A DNA stretch of 33,481 nt from Luteimonas kalidii. Lineage in GTDB: Bacteria; Pseudomonadota; Gammaproteobacteria; Xanthomonadales; Xanthomonadaceae. The stretch covers positions 1 to 33,481 of the forward strand of contig NZ_JARXRO010000011.1 in the NCBI RefSeq assembly GCF_029887935.1, read 5' to 3'. Below the pieces are notes generated by a model. That model was not told the DNA's origin. It did not search any database and saw nothing but the letters and a program-made list of their open reading frames with translations. Below are positions 1-8,984 of the stretch, in pieces (the first letter of the stretch is position 1; each line of letters begins with the position of its first letter). The position numbers and the translations under genes were made by a program.

Positions 1-3000
1 GCCTCGGCCTACGGCAGCGGCGCGTTCGCGCTGGCCGAGACCAGCACGGCGGTGGGCTTCAACGCGGTGTCCGACCAGGCCAGCGCGCTGGCGGTGGGCG
101 CGAGCAGCGCGGCACTGGCCGAGTACGCGACGGCGGTCGGCAGCGAGAGCCTGGCCGAAGGCTTCGCCTCGACCGCCTCGGGCGCAGCGGCGGTGGCCAG
201 CGGCGAAGGCGCCACGGCCACGGGCGCGCTGTCGACGGCGAGCGGCGTGGAAGCGACCGCGGTCGGCGCGTTCGCCGAAGCCACGGGCGAGCTGGCCACG
301 GCGGCCGGTGCCGAGAGCGTGGCCTCGGGCAGCGAGTCCTCGGCGTTCGGCGCCCTGGCCTCGGCCTCGGACGACTACGCCACGGCGGTGGGCGGCCGTG
401 CGGAGGCGTCGGGGTTCAACAGCACCTCGGTGGGCAGCTGGAGCGCGGCATCGGGGTTCAACGCCACGGCGCTGGGCGCCGACAGCGTGGCCTCGGGCGA
501 CGACAGCCTGGCGGTGGGCCAGGCGGCCCTGGCGACGGGCGCGGAGAGCGTGGCGGTGGGCGGCAGCTCGCTGGGCGGGTTCTTCCCGACCGAAGCCTCG
601 GGCGATTACGCGACGGCGGTGGGTGCGGGTGCATGGGCGACGGGCACCAACGCCACCGCGCTGGGCAACTTCAGCACGGCCGAGGGCGAAGACAGCACCG
701 CGCTGGGCGCGGGCAGCTGGGCGAGCGCGGGCAACAGCGTGGCGCTGGGCGCCGGTTCGGAAGCCGACCGCGACAACACGGTGTCGGTGGGCGCGGCGGG
801 TGAGGAGCGCCAGATCACCAACGTGGCCGCGGCGACGGAAACGACCGACGCGGTGAACCTGGGGCAGCTGGAGGAGGCGACGGCAAGCAACCGCTACTTC
901 CAGGCGACCGGCAACGATGCCGATCCGAGCGACGACGTGGGTGCGTACGCGGAAGGCGCGTACGCCACCGCCTCGGGCGAAGCGGCGAACGCCTATGGCG
1001 ACGGCGCCTCGGCCTACGGCAGCGGCGCGTATGCCGAAGGCCAGAACGCGACGGCGTCGGGCTACAACGCGACCGCGGTGGCCGATGGCGCCACGGCAGT
1101 GGGCGGCAGCCTGTACTACGAGGACCCGGACACGGGCGAGGTGCTGCTGGACCAGACCACGACCGCATCGGAAGTGGGCGCGAGCGCGTACGGCGCCGGT
1201 GCGCAGGCCAACGGTGCGTTCAGCACCGCGACCGGCGCGGCGGCCACTGCCGACGGACTGCAGGCCAGCGCGATCGGCTACAGCAGCGTGGCGTCCGGCA
1301 CCGCGACCACGAGCCTGGGCGGCTTTGCCGAGGCCACCGGCGAGTTCTCGACCGCGCTCGGCTATGACGCCGCGGCAAGCAATACCCGTACGACCGCGGT
1401 CGGCATCTCGTCCACGGCCAGCGGCCTCAACGCCACGGCGGTCGGGAACACCGCGACCGCCAGCGGCAACGCCAGCGCGGCCCTCGGCACCAGCGCCAGC
1501 GCGAGCGGGCTCAATACCACCGCCATTGGCGGCTCGTCCCGGTCGTCGGCCGACAACGCCACGTCCGTGGGCCAGCTGGCCTGGGCGACGGCCGCCGGCG
1601 GCACTGCGATCGGTCGCGATTCGTATGTCTACGGCGCAGGCGTGAATGCGACCGCGGTCGGCCTCAATGCCTGGGCCAACGGTGCCAGCAGCGTCGCGCT
1701 GGGCGCGGGTGCGCGGGCGACGGAGGCCAACGTGGTGTCGGTGGGCAACGGAACCGGCGGCACGCATCCGGCCACGCGCCGCATCGTCAACGTCAGCGAT
1801 GGCGTGGCGGCCAGCGACGCGGCCACGGTCGGCCAGTTGGAAGCGGCCACCGGGGACACGCGCTACTTCGCCGCGTCGGGCGGAGCCGACAGCGACAACG
1901 CTGCGTATGTCGACGGTGACTACGCGACCGCGTCGGGCGAATCGGCCACGGCCGAAGGTGAGGGCGCGTCCGCCTACGGCAGCGGTGCGTTCGCCCTTGC
2001 CGACGGCAGCACGGCAGTCGGTTTCAACGCGGTGGCCGACCAGGCCGGCGCGGTGGCGGTGGGGACGGGCAGTGCGGCACTCTCGGCCGGCGCGGTGGCG
2101 GTCGGCGAAGGCGCGCTGGCGGAGGCCGACAACAGCGTCGCGCTGGGCCAGGGCTCGATCGCGGACCGTGCCGACAGCGTGTCGGTGGGCAGCGAAGGCA
2201 GCGAACGCCAGATCACCAACGTCGCCAACGGCCAGGTCGCGCTCGGCAGCACGGACGCGGTCACCGGTGGGCAGATGTACGACGCGCTCGACAGCGCCGC
2301 CCAGGTCATCGGCGGCGGCAGCGAGGTCACCGCGTTCGGCACGCTCTCGGCGCCGGCGTTCATGATCCAGGGCAGCACCTACTTCAGCGTCGGCGATGCC
2401 TTCGGTGCGGTGGATGCGCAGATCAGCCTGATCGATGGACGCCTCACGGCCCTTGAGGGTTCGTCGGCCACGGCCTCGACCGCTTCCACGGCGGCGAGTG
2501 GGCGTCGCCTCGGCGATGGCGGCAACGCCGGTGGTAATGCGACTTCCGGTGCCGGCAGCGTGGCGAGCGGAGGCGCGAACGGGCCGGTGGTCGAGACCCC
2601 GGCCACCGCCACCGCGGTAGGTGCGGGTGCGTCCGCGACCCAGCCGACCGCCACCGCGATCGGCGACGGTGCCGTCGCCAGCGCGGAAGGATCGGTCGCG
2701 CTCGGCCAGGGCTCGGTCGCCGACCGCGCCAACACCGTGTCGGTGGGCAGCGCGGGCAACGAGCGCCAGGTGACCAATGTCGCGGCCGGGACCCAGGCCA
2801 CCGACGCGGTCAACGTCGCCCAGCTGGAATCCACCGCCACGGAGGCGGTGAATACCGCCAACGCCTACACCGACCAGCGGTTCGACGCCTGGTCCGACAG
2901 CTTCTCGGCCTACCAGGGCGAGCTCGAGCGGCGATTCACCGACCAGGACCGCCGCATCGACCGCCAGGGCGCGATGGGCGCGGCGATGCTGAACATGGCG

Positions 3001-3183
3001 ACCAGCGCGGCCGGCATCCGCACCCAGAACCGGGTCGGCGTCGGTCTCGGCTTCCAGGGTGGCGAGAGCGCGCTGTCGCTGGGCTACCAGCGCGCGCTCA
3101 GCGACCGGGCCACGATCACCGTGGGCGGTGCGTTCAGCGGCGACGAGAAGTCGGTGGGCGTCGGCGCCGGCTTCGGCTGGTGA
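1..3183 (+). CDS. Trimeric autotransporter adhesin, 5' end missing
   Basis: The frame is open from base 1, so the N-terminus (signal peptide and first head repeats) lies outside the window; 1060 residues are visible. Most of the chain is a run of YadA-type head repeats, about 14 residues each, of the form A-x-G-x-x-S-x-A-x-G-x-x-A-x-A-x-G. Four head-to-stalk connectors of the type RQITNVA...TDAVNxxQL begin near residues 270, 594, 736 and 922. A low-complexity Ser/Thr/Gly/Ala linker sits around residues 820-870. A short coiled-coil stalk (about 935-990) leads into a C-terminal YadA anchor of about 65 residues ending in the aromatic FGW, as expected for a BAM-dependent 12-stranded trimeric barrel. 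The family is known for surface adhesion and autoagglutination; the ligand cannot be read from sequence. The family call is firm. Confidence 0.93.
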   Translation, partial: ASAYGSGAFALAETSTAVGFNAVSDQASALAVGASSAALAEYATAVGSESLAEGFASTASGAAAVASGEGATATGALSTASGVEATAVGAFAEATGELATAAGAESVASGSESSAFGALASASDDYATAVGGRAEASGFNSTSVGSWSAASGFNATALGADSVASGDDSLAVGQAALATGAESVAVGGSSLGGFFPTEASGDYATAVGAGAWATGTNATALGNFSTAEGEDSTALGAGSWASAGNSVALGAGSEADRDNTVSVGAAGEERQITNVAAATETTDAVNLGQLEEATASNRYFQATGNDADPSDDVGAYAEGAYATASGEAANAYGDGASAYGSGAYAEGQNATASGYNATAVADGATAVGGSLYYEDPDTGEVLLDQTTTASEVGASAYGAGAQANGAFSTATGAAATADGLQASAIGYSSVASGTATTSLGGFAEATGEFSTALGYDAAASNTRTTAVGISSTASGLNATAVGNTATASGNASAALGTSASASGLNTTAIGGSSRSSADNATSVGQLAWATAAGGTAIGRDSYVYGAGVNATAVGLNAWANGASSVALGAGARATEANVVSVGNGTGGTHPATRRIVNVSDGVAASDAATVGQLEAATGDTRYFAASGGADSDNAAYVDGDYATASGESATAEGEGASAYGSGAFALADGSTAVGFNAVADQAGAVAVGTGSAALSAGAVAVGEGALAEADNSVALGQGSIADRADSVSVGSEGSERQITNVANGQVALGSTDAVTGGQMYDALDSAAQVIGGGSEVTAFGTLSAPAFMIQGSTYFSVGDAFGAVDAQISLIDGRLTALEGSSATASTASTAASGRRLGDGGNAGGNATSGAGSVASGGANGPVVETPATATAVGAGASATQPTATAIGDGAVASAEGSVALGQGSVADRANTVSVGSAGNERQVTNVAAGTQATDAVNVAQLESTATEAVNTANAYTDQRFDAWSDSFSAYQGELERRFTDQDRRIDRQGAMGAAMLNMATSAAGIRTQNRVGVGLGFQGGESALSLGYQRALSDRATITVGGAFSGDEKSVGVGAGFGW

Positions 3184-3189
3184 TCCAGC

Positions 3190-3224
3190 GCACGGGGCAG
3201 GCACCGCGCGTGCCTGCCCTGTGC
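3190..3224 (+). terminator. Strong hairpin after the adhesin gene
   Basis: A 14-bp stem (3190-3203 with 3211-3224, one G-U pair) encloses a 7-nt loop and begins 7 nt after the adhesin stop codon. No U-tract follows, so it may be a transcript 3'-end stabiliser or a weak terminator rather than a classic intrinsic terminator. Confidence 0.5.
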
Positions 3225-3283
3225 GACACGAAACACGGTCCCCGCGGCGCGCGCATGCGCATCCGTCTCCCGCGGGAACCGGC

Positions 3284-3289
3284 TAGAAC
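3284..3289 (+). promoter_or_regulatory. Possible -10 element for the subtilase gene
   Basis: TAGAAC lies about 100 nt before the subtilase start codon. It resembles the TAGAAT and TACAAT hexamers seen before other genes in this window. No convincing -35 hexamer is visible at the right distance, so this is a weak call. Confidence 0.3.
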
Positions 3290-3387
3290 CACAGATCCAT
3301 TGCAGCAGACGGTTTTCGCGGTGCGCTCGTTTCGTTGAACGTGCCGTCCATGTGCGAGTCGACCCATGTAGCCAGAGAGGGCATTCC

Positions 3388-5328
3388 ATGAGCAAGCGCA
3401 ACATCCTCCCCTGCACCCTTGCAGTTGCCGTGATCGCGGCCATCGGCGCCACCGGCGCCACCGCCGGCAAGAAGGCCAAGTTCGCCACCGACACCACCGC
3501 GCTGTCGGCGTCGCTCGGCGACCAGCAGCTGTTCCATCGCTTCGTCGTGGAATACCGCGATGGCGCGCGCGAGAAGACCGACCGCAGCGCGGCCGCCGCG
3601 AACGTGACCCGCGCCCTGTCGCGCTCGGGCCTGGCCAAGACCCGTGCCGCCAGCGCCACCCACCTGCGCAAGCTCGCCACCGGGCAGCACCTGATCAAGG
3701 TTTCGCGCAGCCTCGACCGGGTCGAGGCCGACGCCCTGCTGCGCCAGCTCAAGGCCGATCCGAACGTGGTCTCGGTGCGTCCCGATCGCCTGCGCCAGAT
3801 CGCGCGCCAGGCCGTGCGCATGCCCGGCGTGCAGCCGGCCTACGTGCCGAACGATCCGCTGTTCGAGGAATACCAGTGGCACATGCGTGCCCCCGACGGC
3901 GGCGCGACCTTCGATGGCGGCCCCAACCGCGGCGGCGCGAACGTGTCGGCGGCGTGGGACCTGGCCGACGGCAACGGCGTCACCATCGCCGTGCTCGACA
4001 CCGGCATCAGCGCGCACCCCGACGTCGACACCTCGCTGGCCGATGCCGGCTACGACTTCATCTCCGACGCCTTCGTCTCCGGCCGCGACACCGACGACCG
4101 CGTCCCCGGCGGCTGGGACCTGGGCGACTGGACCATCGGCTATCCGGGCGCGGAGACCTGCCAGCAGCGCTACAGCTCCTGGCACGGCACCCACGTGGCC
4201 GGCACCGCCGGCGCGCAGGCCACCGACAACAGCGTCGGCATGACCGGCGTGGCCTACAACGCCAACGTGCTGCCGGTGCGCGTGCTCGGCCACTGCGGCG
4301 GCTACGACACCGACATCTCCGACGCCATCGTCTGGGCGGCCGGTGGCGAAGTGGAAGGCGTGCCGATGAACGAGAACCCGGCGCACGTGATCAACCTCAG
4401 CCTCGGCGGCGCGGGCGAGTGCTCCGCGTACGAGGCCGACGCCATCGCGCAGGCCAATGCGCTGGGCGCGGTGGTCGTGGTGGCCGCCGGCAACCAGAAC
4501 GCCAACACCTCAGGCTATTCCCCCGGCAACTGCCCGGGCGTGGTCACGGTGGCCTCCAACGGCGTGACCAGCCGCCGCGCGTACTACTCCAATTACGGCG
4601 ACGGAATCGAGATCGCCGCGCCGGGCGGCGGCGTCTACGCCAACGACGGCAGCGGCGGCACGCAGATCTACGACGGCTTCATCTGGCAGGCGGTCAATCC
4701 CAGCGACACCACCCCGATGCCTGCCGACGAGATCGCGCCGGACGGCTCCAATGGTGGCTACGGCGGGTCGGCCGGCACCTCGCAGGCCGCGCCGCACGTG
4801 GCGGGCGTGATCGCCCTGATGCAGGGCGCCCGGCTGGATGCCGAGCTGCCGCTGCTGACGCCGGCCGAAGTGCTCGACATCCTGCAGGACACGGCCACGC
4901 CGTTCACGGTGGCCCCGTCCGCCTCTCAGCCGATCGGTCCGGGTATCGTCAATGCCGCCGCCGCGGTGGCCAAGGCGATCGAACCGCCGTGCGAAGTCGA
5001 TTGCGCGCCGGATGCGACCCCGGTCGTCAACGGCGTGCCGGTCACCCGCCTGTCGGGCACCGCCGGCAGCGAAACCCTGTACAGCATCGAGGTGCCGGCA
5101 GGCGCGTCGGGCCCGCTGAGCATCACCACGCAGGGCGGCAGCGGCGACGTCACCGTGCTGGTCAGCCTCGACGAGGAGCCGACGGCTGACGCGTACGACT
5201 ATCGCTCCGCGCGTCCCGGCAACAACGAGACGGTGCGCATCAACGCGCCGGAGGCGGGCACGTACTACGTCAAGCTCGTCGCCACCCGTGCCTACAGCAA
5301 CGTGCGCATGATCGCCCGCCACAACTGA
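3388..5328 (+). CDS. Secreted S8 family serine protease (subtilase) with C-terminal PPC domain
   Basis: A 646-residue secreted protease. The ATG at 3388 follows AGAGAGG (3374-3380) and opens a Sec signal peptide (MSK, then a hydrophobic stretch ending near ATA, residues 1-26). An earlier in-frame GTG at 3352 would spoil the signal and is rejected. An inhibitor-like propeptide spans about residues 40-145. The catalytic triad is visible: D204 in VLDTG, H266 in HGTHVAG and S465 in GTSQAAPHVAG. The last 90 residues form a pre-peptidase C-terminal (PPC) beta-sandwich, usually removed during maturation of secreted proteases. Cysteines in the catalytic domain (for example ETCQQ, GHCGG, GECSA) suggest disulfides. 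It stands directly before the T2SS operon, behind its own terminator. In Xanthomonas, extracellular proteases of this type are T2SS clients; that this one is a client is inference. Confidence 0.93.
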   Translation: MSKRNILPCTLAVAVIAAIGATGATAGKKAKFATDTTALSASLGDQQLFHRFVVEYRDGAREKTDRSAAAANVTRALSRSGLAKTRAASATHLRKLATGQHLIKVSRSLDRVEADALLRQLKADPNVVSVRPDRLRQIARQAVRMPGVQPAYVPNDPLFEEYQWHMRAPDGGATFDGGPNRGGANVSAAWDLADGNGVTIAVLDTGISAHPDVDTSLADAGYDFISDAFVSGRDTDDRVPGGWDLGDWTIGYPGAETCQQRYSSWHGTHVAGTAGAQATDNSVGMTGVAYNANVLPVRVLGHCGGYDTDISDAIVWAAGGEVEGVPMNENPAHVINLSLGGAGECSAYEADAIAQANALGAVVVVAAGNQNANTSGYSPGNCPGVVTVASNGVTSRRAYYSNYGDGIEIAAPGGGVYANDGSGGTQIYDGFIWQAVNPSDTTPMPADEIAPDGSNGGYGGSAGTSQAAPHVAGVIALMQGARLDAELPLLTPAEVLDILQDTATPFTVAPSASQPIGPGIVNAAAAVAKAIEPPCEVDCAPDATPVVNGVPVTRLSGTAGSETLYSIEVPAGASGPLSITTQGGSGDVTVLVSLDEEPTADAYDYRSARPGNNETVRINAPEAGTYYVKLVATRAYSNVRMIARHN

Positions 5329-5346
5329 GCGGCATCGGCGTGAACG

Positions 5347-5375
5347 AAGCCCCGGCCATCGGCCGGGGCTTTTTT
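5347..5375 (+). terminator. Rho-independent terminator after the subtilase gene
   Basis: A perfect 9-bp GC stem (5349-5357 with 5361-5369), extended by two A-T pairs, has a 3-nt loop and is followed by six T residues (5370-5375). It begins 19 nt after the stop codon and should separate subtilase transcription from the xps operon. Confidence 0.93.
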
Positions 5376-5520
5376 CTTGGCCGGCGTGCGGGCGGTGCAG
5401 CGAACGGAGATCACGGCGGATGGCGCGCCGCGCCTGCATACGTGATGAATGTCGTGGTGCGGCGGAACGGTTTTCCGCGCCCGCCCGCCGGCGTCGGGCC
5501 AGCGCCGCCGGCCAAGCTGG

Positions 5521-5526
5521 TAAAGT
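5521..5526 (+). promoter_or_regulatory. Candidate -10 element of the xps operon
   Basis: TAAAGT lies 26 nt before the proposed xpsE GTG start, leaving a leader of about 20 nt. It is the only AT-rich hexamer in the GC-rich stretch between the subtilase terminator and xpsE. No clear -35 box is seen, so this is inference from position. Confidence 0.35.
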
Positions 5527-5551
5527 CGGGGCCCCCGACGGAAGTCCCTGC

Positions 5552-7291
5552 GTGAACGCGATTCCCGACCCGGTCGCCAGCGAGCCCGAGGCCCAGACGG
5601 CGGAAGACCGCATCCTCGCCGAACTGCTCGCCCGGCAGCAGCTCAAGGACGTGGACCTCGTCCGGGCGCGACGCCTGCAGGAGGAAACCGGCGGCGCGAT
5701 CCTGCAGCTGCTGTCCCGGCTCGGCCTGGTGTCCGAACGCGACCACGCCGAGGCCTGCGCGCGTGCGCTCGGGCTGCGCCTGGTCGCGACCAAGGATCTG
5801 CCGGCCGAGCCGCCCGAGCTGCTACCCGACGCGCAGCCGCTGAGTGCGCGCTTCCTCAAGCAGTTCCACCTGTGCCCGATCGGCGAGAGCCGCGGCCGGC
5901 TGGCGCTGCTGATGGCCGATCCGCATGACGATTACGCGCTCGATGCCGTGCGCCTGGCGACGGGCTGCGAGGTGCAGCCGGTGGTCGGCCTGCGCTCGGA
6001 GATCGACGACCTGGTCGAGCGCTGGCACGGCCAGGGCCGCAGCGCGATGGGCGCGATCATCGAGACCGCCGACGGCGAGGGCGGCGGCGACATGGACGAC
6101 GTCGAACACCTGCGCGACCTCGCCTCCGAGGCGCCGGTGATCCGGCTGGTGAACCTGGTGATCCAGCGCGCGGTGGAACTGCGCGCGTCCGACATCCACA
6201 TCGAACCGTTCGAGAACCGGCTCAAGGTGCGCTACCGCATCGACGGCGTGCTCGAGGACGGCGAGAGCCCGCCGGCGAACCTGACCGCGGCGGTGATCAG
6301 CCGCATCAAGATCATGGCCAAGCTCAACATCGCCGAGCGACGCCTGCCGCAGGACGGCCGCATCATGCTGCGGGTGCAGGGCAAGGAGCTCGACCTGCGC
6401 GTGAGCACGGTGCCCACCGCGCACGGGGAGAGCGTGGTGATGCGCCTGCTCGACCGCGAGACGGTGGTGTTCGATTTCCACCGGCTCGGCTTCACCGATG
6501 CCTTCCTGCCGCAGTTCCAGAAAGTGCTGGAGCAGCCGCACGGCATCCTGCTGGTCACCGGCCCGACCGGCTCGGGCAAGACCACCACGCTGTACACGGC
6601 GCTGAGCAAGCTCAACACGCCGGACGTGAAGATCATCACGGTCGAGGACCCGGTCGAATACCAGATCGAGGGCATCAACCAGATCCAGGCCAAGCCGCAG
6701 ATCGGGCTCGACTTCGCCCATGCGCTGCGCAGCATCGTGCGCCAGGACCCGGACATCATCATGATCGGCGAGATGCGCGACCTGGAGACCGCTCGCATCG
6801 CGATCCAGTCCGCGCTCACCGGCCACCTCGTGCTCAGCACGCTGCACACCAACAACGCTGCCGGCGGCATCACCCGCATGCTCGACATGGGCGTCGAGGA
6901 TTACCTGCTGACCTCCACCGTGAACGGCATCCTCGCCCAGCGCCTGGTGCGGCGGCTGGAGCCGACCCATGCCGAGAAATACCCGGCCTCCCCGGAGGAG
7001 ATCGAGAAGTTCGGCCTGCGCCGCCTTCAGCCGCACGGGGAGATCTTCCTGTACCGGCCGCGCGGCTCGGCGATCGCGCCGACCGGCTACCTCGGGCGCA
7101 CCACGATCCTCGAATTCCTGGTGATGAACGACGAGTTGCGTCGCGCGGTGATGCGCCACGCCGGCATGGGCGAGCTCGAACAGCTCGCGCGCCAGCACGG
7201 CATGCGCACCATGTACGAGGACGGCATCGCCAAGGCCCTGGCCGGCGTGACCACGATCGAGGAAGTCCTGCGGGTGACGGAAGAGGCATGA
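5552..7291 (+). CDS. xpsE: T2SS secretion ATPase XpsE (GspE)
   Basis: A cytoplasmic ATPase of the PilT/GspE family that powers pseudopilus assembly; in Xanthomonas it docks to XpsL at the inner membrane. The GTG at 5552 gives 579 residues, close to the family length; the frame stays open upstream to 5420, but that extension is Arg-rich and not family-like. An N1 MshEN-type domain covers about residues 20-150. N2 follows with DIHIEPFE. Walker A is GPTGSGKT (337-344), followed by the Asp box ITVEDPVEY, Walker B near IIMIGEMRD and the His box LSTLHTNNA. The tetracysteine zinc motif found in many GspE proteins is absent between LVRRLEP and GYLGRTTILEFL. First gene of the xps operon; xpsF follows after 85 nt. 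Confidence 0.96.
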   Translation: MNAIPDPVASEPEAQTAEDRILAELLARQQLKDVDLVRARRLQEETGGAILQLLSRLGLVSERDHAEACARALGLRLVATKDLPAEPPELLPDAQPLSARFLKQFHLCPIGESRGRLALLMADPHDDYALDAVRLATGCEVQPVVGLRSEIDDLVERWHGQGRSAMGAIIETADGEGGGDMDDVEHLRDLASEAPVIRLVNLVIQRAVELRASDIHIEPFENRLKVRYRIDGVLEDGESPPANLTAAVISRIKIMAKLNIAERRLPQDGRIMLRVQGKELDLRVSTVPTAHGESVVMRLLDRETVVFDFHRLGFTDAFLPQFQKVLEQPHGILLVTGPTGSGKTTTLYTALSKLNTPDVKIITVEDPVEYQIEGINQIQAKPQIGLDFAHALRSIVRQDPDIIMIGEMRDLETARIAIQSALTGHLVLSTLHTNNAAGGITRMLDMGVEDYLLTSTVNGILAQRLVRRLEPTHAEKYPASPEEIEKFGLRRLQPHGEIFLYRPRGSAIAPTGYLGRTTILEFLVMNDELRRAVMRHAGMGELEQLARQHGMRTMYEDGIAKALAGVTTIEEVLRVTEEA

Positions 7292-7376
7292 GCGCGATCC
7301 GGTCCGGTCAGGCTTCCGCTCGTGATGCCAGCGGCTGCGCGCATGACGATCGGCGCGGGAGCGACTGAGCCGAGTC

Positions 7377-8594
7377 ATGCCCCTCTACCGCTACAAGGCG
7401 CTCAACGCGCGCGGCGAGACGCTCGATGGCCAGATGGAAGCGGCCAGCGACAGCGAGGTCGCGCTGCGCCTGCAGGAACTCGGACACCTGCCCGTGGAAG
7501 CGCGCCTGGCCAGCGAGGGTGGCGGCGCGGCAACCTGGCGCACGCTGTTCCAGGCCAAGCCGTTCGCCGGCCAGCGTCTGGTGCAGTTCACCCAGCAGCT
7601 GGCGACCCTGCTCGGCGCCGGGCAGCCGCTCGACCGTGCGCTCACCATCCTGCTGGAGCTTCCGGAGGAGCCGGCCGCCCGGCGCACCATCGTGGAGGTG
7701 CGCGACGCGGTGCGCAGCGGGACCGCGCTGTCGACCGCGCTCGAGCGCCAGCACGGCACGTTCTCGCGCCTGTACATCAACATGGTGCGCGCCGGCGAGG
7801 CGGGCGGCAGCCTGGAGGAGACCCTGCAGCGCCTGGCCGACTACCTCGAGCGCAGCCGGCTGCTGCGCGGCCGGGTGATCAACGCCCTGATCTACCCGGC
7901 GATCCTGGTGGTGATGGTCACGCTGTCGCTGATGTTCCTGCTCGGCTACGTGGTGCCGCAGTTCGCGGCGATGTACGAAAGCCTCGACGCGCCGCTGCCG
8001 CTGTTCACCAAGATCGTGCTGGCGCTGGGCCTGTTCGTGCGCGACTGGTGGATCGTGCTGCTGGTAGTGCCGGGGCTGGCGCTGTGGTGGCTCGACCGGC
8101 GCCTGCGCGACCCCGTGTTCCGCACCCGGTTCGACGGCTGGCTGCTGCGGCGCAAGCTGGTGGGCACGATGGCGGCGCGCCTGGAGACCGCGCGCCTGGC
8201 GCGGACCCTGGGTACCCTGCTGCGCAACGGCGTGCCGCTGATGGCCGCGCTGGGGATCGGCCGCACCGTGGTCGGGAACCGGGTGCTCGCCGCCGATGTC
8301 GAAGCAGCTGCGGAAGAGGTGAAGAACGGCGTCGGGCTGTCGGCCGCGCTGGCGCGCGGCAAGCGTTTCCCACGCCTGGCGCTGCAGATGGTGCAGGTGG
8401 GCGAGGAATCAGGTGCGCTGGATACCATGCTGCTCAAGACCGCCGACACCTTCGAGCAGGAGACCGGCCAGGCGCTCGACCGCCTGCTGGCGGCACTGGT
8501 GCCGGCGATCACGATGCTGCTGGCGCTGGTGGTCATGGTCGTGATCCTGGCGGTACTGGTACCGATCTACGACCTGACCAACGTGATCGGGTGA
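7377..8594 (+). CDS. xpsF: T2SS inner-membrane platform protein XpsF (GspF)
   Basis: A polytopic inner-membrane protein of 405 residues that links the ATPase to pseudopilin assembly. The N-terminus MPLYRYKALNARGE is typical of the family. Two GspF/PilC repeats are visible: the first around residues 65-190, with QFTQQLATLLGAGQPLDRAL, and the second around 270-395, with RTLGTLLRNGVPLMAAL. Hydrophobic segments lie near residues 170-195 (YPAILVVMVTLSLMFLLGYV), 215-240 and 375-400. The start codon follows GGGAG at a loose distance. It is followed by an unusual gap of about 390 nt before xpsG, whereas most later xps genes overlap. Confidence 0.95.
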   Translation: MPLYRYKALNARGETLDGQMEAASDSEVALRLQELGHLPVEARLASEGGGAATWRTLFQAKPFAGQRLVQFTQQLATLLGAGQPLDRALTILLELPEEPAARRTIVEVRDAVRSGTALSTALERQHGTFSRLYINMVRAGEAGGSLEETLQRLADYLERSRLLRGRVINALIYPAILVVMVTLSLMFLLGYVVPQFAAMYESLDAPLPLFTKIVLALGLFVRDWWIVLLVVPGLALWWLDRRLRDPVFRTRFDGWLLRRKLVGTMAARLETARLARTLGTLLRNGVPLMAALGIGRTVVGNRVLAADVEAAAEEVKNGVGLSAALARGKRFPRLALQMVQVGEESGALDTMLLKTADTFEQETGQALDRLLAALVPAITMLLALVVMVVILAVLVPIYDLTNVIG

Positions 8595-8984
8595 CGCGAC
8601 CGGAAGATGGATTCATGCGCGGCGGGCGATGATGCGGGCCGCGACCCAGGATTGGAGGACAGGCAGATGCGGAATCGGAAGTGGCAGGTGCGGGGTGGGG
8701 CCATTGTGTCGTCGGCTGGTGCCGCCGCGCGGTGTCCGCGACAGGATCGCAAGGGGTGCGGGCTCGGGACGGGTGTTGGGCATGCGGGCGTAGTCGTTGG
8801 CGAATCCAAGGAGCGGCCTGCCGAGAGCCGCGTGCGCCTCCCTGGTGGGGCCTCGACCCGTGGACGGCAATGCGGAAATGCGGTCGGCGGGCGAGTGATC
8901 GGAGTCGGCCGTGGCGACGGCATCGTTGGCGCGACGTTGGTGGGAACCGCGCGGCGCGGCGCCGGCCTCAATGCAGGCAAGGCG
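8595..8984 (+). other. Long xpsF-xpsG spacer carrying a dispersed repeat, open in the xpsG frame
   Basis: These 390 nt are far longer than the other xps junctions. The stretch is open in the xpsG frame from the ATG at 8607. A well-formed Shine-Dalgarno (GGAGGA, 8654-8659) lies 7 nt before an in-frame ATG at 8667, reading MRNRKWQVRGG, which resembles a prepilin leader. Positions 8864-8933 match the repeat found before xpsJ, including the peptide GRGDGIVGA. Either this is a non-coding spacer built of repeats, or XpsG is made with a leader of about 113 residues. The sequence does not decide. Confidence 0.55.
8864..8933 (+). repeat. Single copy of the xps leader repeat, upstream of xpsG
   Basis: This segment of about 70 nt aligns with 10710-10779 before xpsJ, with small compensating indels in the first half. 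The last 30 nt (8904-8933 against 10750-10779) match at 27 positions by my hand alignment. The core is CCGTGGCGACGGCATC. Read in the xpsG frame it gives GRGDGIVGA. Confidence 0.7.

Noticed and set aside
1..2250. Adhesin internal repeats read as a mobile element or minisatellite
   Set aside because: The repeats follow the 14-residue YadA head periodicity and are protein structure repeats with silent changes.
5822..7378. Minus-strand open frame of 518 codons opposite xpsE
   Set aside because: A shadow of the ATPase gene, with composition typical of antisense GC-rich DNA.
8665..8705. Decayed short tandem repeat of the GGAATCG type between xpsF and xpsG
   Set aside because: Only two or three imperfect units are visible, too few to separate from chance; the in-frame ATG at 8667 is a more economical reading.
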